A stretch of DNA of 64,000 nucleotides from NCBI GenBank assembly GCA_905221605.1, contig CAJNDS010000505.1:51001-115000 (forward strand). The letters are read 5' to 3'. Position 1 is the stretch's first letter. Every line of letters begins with the position of its first letter. The stretch is from Symbiodinium natans (Eukaryota > Sar > Dinophyceae > Suessiales > Symbiodiniaceae). Shown here one piece after another: positions 58,595 through 64,000 of the stretch. The notes under the pieces are model-generated. The model was given only the letters and a program-made list of their open reading frames with translations, was not told the origin of the DNA and ran no database searches. The position numbers and the translations under genes are program-made.

Positions 58595-58618
58595 AATGCT
58601 GGTCTTTTGGCAGGGAGT

Positions 58619-58731
58619 TCATGAAGGTTCAGTTCCTAAGGCCCTTGTAAAGAACCAGCAAAGGTGGTCCTTGAAGCAAATGGGGTCCAAGCTGGCGTTG
58701 GCCCAGACGACCCACTTGCCGGCTTCGGCAC
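58619..58731 (-). CDS. Probable terminal exon, tryptophan-rich, unrecognised
   Basis: After CGCAAG|G the frame reads GAEAGKWVVWANASLDPICF, then KDHLCWFFTRALGTEPS, with TGA at 58619. Composition and codons are clearly protein-like. A further upstream piece near 58870-58910 (LQVVAIMPLDLDF) may belong to the same gene. No family recognised. Confidence 0.5.
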
Positions 58732-60363
58732 CTTGCGAGGATCATTGCGAAGGTGGGAAGCGGCTCTAGCGTTTTGGGGGGCTTTGGGGGGATGTGCCCA
58801 AGGCCCAAAGGGCTTACATTATAGCTTTCGACATCTGGTGGGGAGGGAGGCTTATCCTTGGGGTGTTCAGAAGTCCAAGTCCAAGGGCATGATTGCAACG
58901 ACTTGCAGGCCTCCGCTCCTACCTGACGTGTAGCCTGAGGAACCTTGTGTGGGGAGGGGGCGAGGGGGAGTAGGAGCAAGAAGGCCTACTCTGCATGATA
59001 CCTTGGCTCCCTGCGCTTGGCTGGGGTGTCCAAGCCGCCATACTTGTCCTCAGCGGGAATTGCCAGGAACAGGGAGAGGCGAGGGTTTGAACATTCTAGG
59101 GTTTAGTGTTCATAGGGGGGGCTGAGAGCACGATTTCGGGTTGGTATGCTTTTCGGAGGAGAGTCGTATCTACGGTCTGTAATTGTGCCTGTGCGGAAAG
59201 CAACTATGGTCGTGGTCGTTGCTGGTCCAGGAAACAGAAAAGCCCCAACTAAGCTTTTCAGGGACATGATTTCCCGAAGGCTCGAAACACCCAAAAGCAC
59301 ACGCGAAAGACCTGAAGATCCAGGGCCCTGAAGCAACGGGATGGCAATCCACAAATGATGTTATCTACAGCATGAGGTCTAAAGGGGGTTTGGGAAAACC
59401 CTAGCCAGTACGTCACAGGGATCCGTAAACCTAGTGCTGAACTCCCAAGCCGACCCGGAAGCCAAATACCCTGAAACCCTGAAGCCCTAGATGCTAGACA
59501 CTATGAAACCCAGAAAGCCCCTAAGCAACCCTACAACCTTGAAACCCGCTTCAGAAGAAGGTCGGCCAGGTACATGAGGATGGCCCCGGACTCAAAGACC
59601 TCAGCTTTCTGTCTCAAGATCCAGCTTCGGGGTTGAGTGCTCAGGGTTTCAGGATGCGAGGGGGGACGGGGGGGTCATGCTTCACGGTTTAGGGCTTATA
59701 GGCTTATAGGGTTATAGGGCTCAGGGTTTTTAGGGTAGAAGATGTTTATGGGTTTGGTGTTTGATCTTCGGGCTTAAGACCCAAAGCTCTCTAAACCATT
59801 CGCCCGAAACCCTGAACTCTAAACCCTTGCAACTGGGACTTGAGCTCCCGTCTTGAAAGCTAAATCCCTGCAAGTAACTGGGTCAAGACGAAGGTTGGCG
59901 CACCTCATCAACCCTAAACCCTAAACCCTAAGCTCTTAGCTTTTCGGGGCAACGCTGAGTCATGTCACTAAATCATTAAACTCCTTCACCGGCCTTGGCA
60001 TCGCCGTCCTGAAGCGCTGGAATCTTTCCTCGGCTAAGGGTTTAGGGTTTAGGGTTTAGGGTTTAGGGTTTAGGGTTTAGGGTTACAGGGCTTCTTTTAT
60101 TTTTCGTAGCAAACATTTGCTCCGGGGTGGCTCTTGAACTTGCCAGCCTTGCAAGTTCTCCTAAAGTCGTAGGCAAGGGGGCATGAAGCCCCCTGAGCCC
60201 TGAAACCAAAAAACCGAAAAAATGGTAAGATTGAAAATTGAAAACCCTTGAACCCTATACCAACCCGACCAACCCCACCAACGCTACCAAACAAGCAAAG
60301 CCTTGCCCGTGAAAGGCCCAAGGGGCCGAAGGGGTGCGGGTAGTCTGGGGAGGTGCGGTCCAC
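58732..60363. other. Mainly spacer with telomere-like DNA and an ambiguous frame pair
   Basis: At 59103-59354 (-, 83 codons) and 59146-59331 (+, 61 codons: MLFGGESYLRSVIVPVRKAT) the same DNA is open on both strands. I cannot choose. The interval 59690-59940 is dense in GGGTTTAGG/CCCTAAACCC. The telomere array at 60035 is listed separately. Confidence 0.35.
60035..60085. repeat. Interstitial telomere array (TTTAGGG)n
   Basis: About seven perfect heptamers in G-strand orientation, as at a right chromosome end, opposite to the array at 55855. Confidence 0.95.
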
Positions 60364-62167
60364 CTGCGCCGCCTGCACCATCTCGAACTCCTGGCCTTCC
60401 AAGGGGACGAGTTCAAATCGGAGCTTTTGGGGCTCGGGGGTTAGGTTTTGAGGGGCTTGATGTTTAAGACGGATTTGAGGGTTTCGGGGGTTTCAGGGTT
60501 TTGCTTTTGGGGTCGGAACGGGCTTTGCAGAATTAGGGTTTTTAGGTTTAGGATCCCCAGCTTCAATCCAAAATCTGAAAACCCTTTTTGAACTTCTGGA
60601 CCTGCAACCCTAAACTCTACAAACCCCACATCCCTAAACACCCTATGCGTCAGCCACCAGAATAACCAGGATTCACTTGGTATCAAACGGGTTGTGACTA
60701 TGGACTGCAAATCTATGACCCTCAATATTCAGATGATACTAGCCTAAACTCTTCGACAACATGTAGTAGAGGTATATTCTTCGTGGTTGCTACCATTGCC
60801 ACTACGACCAGAACTGCCAGTACTGCTGTTGCTGCAACCACGATGTTGATCGTCGTGAGTGACGATTCTTGTCAGGCATCATGGTCCCGGGTGCTCCACC
60901 ACCTAAAGCACCGGCACCCTAGCAGCTTGATCTATGGCGTCTGTCTCGTGAGGGGGGTTCGACCTTCATCGGCAGGTCGTGTACAGAACTGAAGAAGTCA
61001 CCGAGCGCATCTCGGGCTTCGGAGTCCAACTCCTTCTCGACTGCCTTGTTTGGCGGTGCCAGCCGTGCCCAGGCAGGAGAGCTCAAGTAGCCAGCTCGGT
61101 GAAAACCTCGCGGGTCAAAGACCTGGCGGGAACCTAGCAGAGAGTGGAACAGAGACCAAGCCGAAGCACTGCTGATTCGTCCACCATCTGCCAACTGGCC
61201 CATGGCTTTGAAAGCTATGTGTCCTGCTTTTCCCAGCCTAATCAACTAGGAGAACATGCCACCCCACCTGATTCACGGCAGGTCCGCTAGAACATGCCAC
61301 GCACGCACGGTATTTTCAAGCGACGCAGATAGTTTCAAGCGAAACTCCTGTGTTTTTGCACGCGGGGGATGGTTAGGCTAGGCAGCTAAGGCTGACGACT
61401 TCCCGGAAAGCTTAGATGTAAAGAAGGATAAGTTTCCTAATCTCTATGGGTTCCCTCAATCCTAAGCAGATTAACCCCAAGAAAGCTTCTTTTACCCGAA
61501 AGGCTTCCACAAGGAAGGGCCTATCTCGTGGAGGTACCAGTTCACCAGTGGAGATCGGCTTCCCTGGCTGCCGAACAGGATCGGCCTCAGCGCTTTTGGG
61601 GCACTCGGCTTCCGGGCTTTGTTTATGGTACTCTTCTCTTGATGTTTTAGGGGCGTGGGGAAGCAGAAAGCGCCTGAACCCTACAAGCCTTATAAGTGAC
61701 GCAGTTGGGTGAAGAATGCGGTGAAGTAGAAGCAGCCAAGGAGCCCGGCATTTCGGACCGTGGGGCGGCTACGCCGCTTCCCGAAAAATGCCTTCAAAGG
61801 GGCTTCGGGTTTAGAACTCAGACTCTAAGTTAGGAGTACTTCAACTGTTGGGCTTATGATGTTACGGGTGTTGACTGTGGCGCAGCGTTCAATGTCCAGC
61901 TTCGACGTTTAGTTGCGGAGGAGAGGAAGCATCTACTGTCATCGTCTTGGTGGCGCCAAGGAATACAGCATATCCTACCACTGAGGCTGCAATTTCGTGA
62001 TCCCGGACAGGTGTGGATGTGGTGGCACCCTAAACGGCCCTAAACTATCTTTACCGTCCTCAGCCCAAACCGTTGAAGCGGATCTCATCCCACCCCGCCT
62101 GCGCACCAGCGAGAGCGGCTGCTGCGCCCACACCAACCGCGCCAAGGCCTGGAGTTCTCAGATCCAT
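60364..62167 (-). CDS. Series of minus-strand exons, possibly one secreted or plastid-targeted protein
   Basis: Exons in 5' to 3' order. 62060-62167 starts at ATG: MDLRTPGLGAVGVGAAAALA, then GAQAGWDEIRF, which looks like a signal peptide with an Ala-x-Ala-like cleavage site. 61889-62029 (HEIAASVVGYAVFLGATKTM). 61496-61616 (EAECPKSAEADPVRQPGKPI, then STGELVPPRDRPFLVEAFR) ends before GTAAAA. 60919-61237 (GHIAFKAMGQLADGGRISSA, then FDPRGFHRAGYLSSPAWARL, then EKELDSEARDALGDFFSSV). 60677-60738 (YHLNIEGHRFAVHSHNPFD). 60364-60432 (PQKLRFELVPLEGQEFEMVQ) is exactly 23 codons. Each is strongly coding; that they form one gene is inferred from strand and spacing only. The first exon ends in TGA unless a GC donor (TTGG|GCTGAG) is used. 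No domain recognised. Confidence 0.5.
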
Positions 62168-62272
62168 CCGGGTGCAGTGTAGGATTTTGATAGGGCTTAA
62201 GATGGCTTAAGGTTTAGGGCTCCGACCTTCAGCAATGCCTAGATAGAGCTTTCGAGGGTAGTTGGAATTGCG

Positions 62273-62602
62273 TTAGTCCCATACATCGCTGTGATTCTCT
62301 TGACAGATTTCACAAGTTGAACATTCAATGCAAACCGATGAACTCCATTTCCCGTGATACAGCAGCGAGCTCAAAAGAGCCTCACATTCCGAAGTCATGC
62401 CAAGCGCCCAACCGCATATTGACCCCTCAGCACCGAACCACTTCAAGGAACAGCAGCATGAATAAACAAACAACATTCTGTCCATGCGCACTTTACCTCC
62501 AACCCGGCTCCAGCCCGACAGCTGCAAATTCAGGTGCCCTGAACCGAAGCCCAGAGCCATAAACCCTACTTGAGACCGAAACACTTCAACCCCAAACCTC
62601 AT
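62273..62602 (-). CDS. 109-codon frame, Cys-rich C-terminus, unrecognised
   Basis: Contains LNLQLSGWSRVGGKVRMDRM, later SICGWALGMTSECEALLSSL, and ends SVCIECSTCEICQENHSDVW plus a stop at 62273. The end has a CxECxxCExC cysteine cluster. GTAAAG within the frame (near 62510) could be a donor, so the first third may be a separate exon. Codon choice is less biased than in neighbours. Family unknown. Confidence 0.38.
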   Translation of the reverse strand: MRFGVEVFRSQVGFMALGFGSGHLNLQLSGWSRVGGKVRMDRMLFVYSCCCSLKWFGAEGSICGWALGMTSECEALLSSLLYHGKWSSSVCIECSTCEICQENHSDVWD

Positions 62603-63104
62603 CGCTACACTGAAACACCCTCAAACCCTCCGACACCTGTACCGACCGCCGGCGCGTGCACTGCTCGCGGAGCGCGGGGCGCCGCGGCCGTGCGCGCAGG
62701 GACCGTGAGGAAGGCGGGCCTTGGGGGCTTAGGGTTTGTTTTTTCCTCCTCGGAATTCTAACTAGCCCTAAACTCTAGGGTTTGGGTTTGGAGTATTTGT
62801 GGGGTTTGGGGTTCGGGGCTTGGGGCTGACAACGCCGAGTTTGGTAGTTTAGAGTTAGAGTAGGTTGCTTTTTTTTTCGCCTTTGGGTACCAGTAAAAGA
62901 GTTTTCAGGGCTTGGCAGTTTGGAGTTCAGAGCTATTGGGTTCGCGCAAGGTGCGTGATTAGGGTTTGCCTACCGTCTTTGTAGGGAATGCGGGAAATAA
63001 GTATGTTCTGCCCTTATATACATACTTAGACTCTGTGCCTTGAAAAAATATTCTTACACCTATATTCGGTACCTGATATAATGCCCTCATTCCCTACTAT
63101 GTAC
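62603..63104. other. Spacer with GC-rich island and telomere-like motifs
   Basis: A very GC-rich stretch (62640-62715) is open on both strands without preference. TAGGGTTTGGGTTTGGAG-type sequence occurs at 62775-62830. AT-rich sequence precedes the next exon's donor. Confidence 0.4.
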
Positions 63105-63193
63105 CTGTGGGGGGCTGGTCGGCTGGACGAGTGCCTCTCGTGCCAGGCGATGAGGCAGGCAGCGGCCAGTAGAACACAGCGCGATGCACTCAT
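63105..63193 (-). CDS. First exon encoding a signal peptide
   Basis: ATG at 63193; MSASRCVLLAAACLIAWHER, then HSSSRPAPH, ending CCACAG|GTACATAG. The hydrophobic core VLLAAACLIA after a short polar start is a classic secretory or bipartite plastid signal. Exon of 29 codons plus 2 nt. Downstream exons should lie below 63100 on the minus strand and are not identified. Confidence 0.5.
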
Positions 63194-63754
63194 GGCTGCG
63201 TAGATGGGACGTTGGAAATTGCTGCAGATGCTACTTGTAAACAAACAGCGTTGGTTGAAAAGAAGGTAGGGGCTAGCTGCTAGCTGCTGCGCGAAGGTTA
63301 TTGTTGGGACTGGAGTGGACACATGCACATTGTGAGCAGTGACTGTCGTTGCTTTCTTTGGGACAGAGCCCTGGCCAAGATACTCGAAAGCACCTTCTTG
63401 GGGGTGAGCGCTGGGATCTCTGCAGGAAGACGCCAGGGATTGTTGCGGGCACTATCAGGGCTTCTCTGGGTGCCAGGGACCAGGCCCAGGAGACCGGGCG
63501 GGACAGCAAGGAGGCGAGGAGCATATGGTGAATGAAACCGGAAGAAGCCCGCACTGAGGGTGGGGAAAAAACACGCCAAGGAGCCTGAGAATGCGAAAAC
63601 CAATCCCCAAGGACCGCCCTTGAATCCACCTGAAACCCATAAACCATCTCAGACTACGAAGACCCTAAACCCCCAATACCCTGAAAAAGTCCTAAAACCC
63701 CTACAAGGTCCCAAAACCCCAAAACCCCCAGAAGCTTCCCCCTTACTCCCATGC
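63194..63754. other. Region open on both strands
   Basis: Minus frames at 63273-63647 (124 codons) and 63298-63603, and plus frames at 63323-63535 and 63349-63531, overlap. The plus frame with RASLGARDQAQETGRDSKEA has the best codon use. No assignment made. The interval 63655-63735 is CCCTAAACCCCC-like. Confidence 0.3.
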
Positions 63755-63827
63755 TTAGAGCTCCATGGGCACCTTCAGGAGCTCCTGCACGTTGGAGGGC
63801 AGCCGCTTGGGATTCCACTCCCGTGGC
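63755..63827 (-). CDS. Probable terminal exon, unrecognised
   Basis: CACAG|G acceptor, then PREWNPKRLPSNVQELLKVP, MEL and TAA at 63755. Clear coding codons (AAG, CAG, GAG, CTG). The preceding exon would be beyond the window or in 63840-64000, where I see none. Confidence 0.5.
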
Positions 63828-64000
63828 CTGTGGGAGCTAACTCCATGTGTTTAAAGGAGGAGTTTTATGTGGGGCTTAAGATTGAAGAGCCGAGAAGCCA
63901 CGCGTTCCAAAACACACACAGACTCTTAGGGGATCCCCCTGACCCAAGTACCCATAGTCGTAGCAAGGCTGTAGGAGGGTTCAGGGATTAGCGGCTTGGG

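Noticed and set aside
32578-64000. tRNA, rRNA, spliced-leader RNA or 5S genes
   Set aside because: I looked for conserved cores and found none.
32578-64000. LTR or LINE retrotransposon coding regions
   Set aside because: No reverse transcriptase, integrase or protease motif, and no long terminal repeats, were seen.

Overview
The window looks like dinoflagellate nuclear DNA, probably from the Symbiodiniaceae/Suessiales group. Four things suggest this. Telomere-type heptamers (CCCTAAA/TTTAGGG) occur both as short perfect arrays and as degenerate copies throughout. Inferred introns include GC-AG introns followed by G. Coding stretches favour GAG, AAG, CAG and CTG. A ubiquitin-like plus ankyrin-repeat protein of a type common in these algae is present. 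No bacterial operons, tRNA, rRNA or CRISPR arrays were seen. The lineage call is an inference from these traits, not from a database match.

Region 1 (1-32577) is satellite DNA. A 42-bp unit fills 1-26490 and 28867-32577, roughly 700 units in all. The array has higher-order structure: blocks recur at about 7.9 and 9.4-9.6 kb. They are marked by a non-satellite 75-bp insert present three times and an 18-bp minisatellite insert present twice. The two parts are separated by a 2.4-kb block of an unrelated satellite (26491-28866) with 52-bp subunits in a unit of about 550 bp; most units carry telomere-like CCCTAAA sequence. The many long open frames here arise because 42 is divisible by three; I do not annotate them as genes.

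Region 2 (32578-64000) is intron-rich genic DNA. I recognise one intact intronless gene, the ubiquitin-like/ankyrin protein at 53201-54247 (-). A second ankyrin gene at 38725-40316 (-) is split into short exons by GC-AG introns. About twenty further loci have coding-looking exons but no recognised family. Nearly all confident coding signal is on the minus strand, which fits the unidirectional gene arrays known in dinoflagellates. A third satellite (51 bp, 42901-43886), several homopolymer tracts and two outward-facing telomere-repeat blocks (55855-55902 and 60035-60085) interrupt this region.

Exon calls rest on reading frame, codon choice, splice-site fit and phase continuity judged by eye. 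Only the two ankyrin genes have a recognised domain. Gene boundaries elsewhere are provisional, and exons grouped in one entry may belong to more than one gene.
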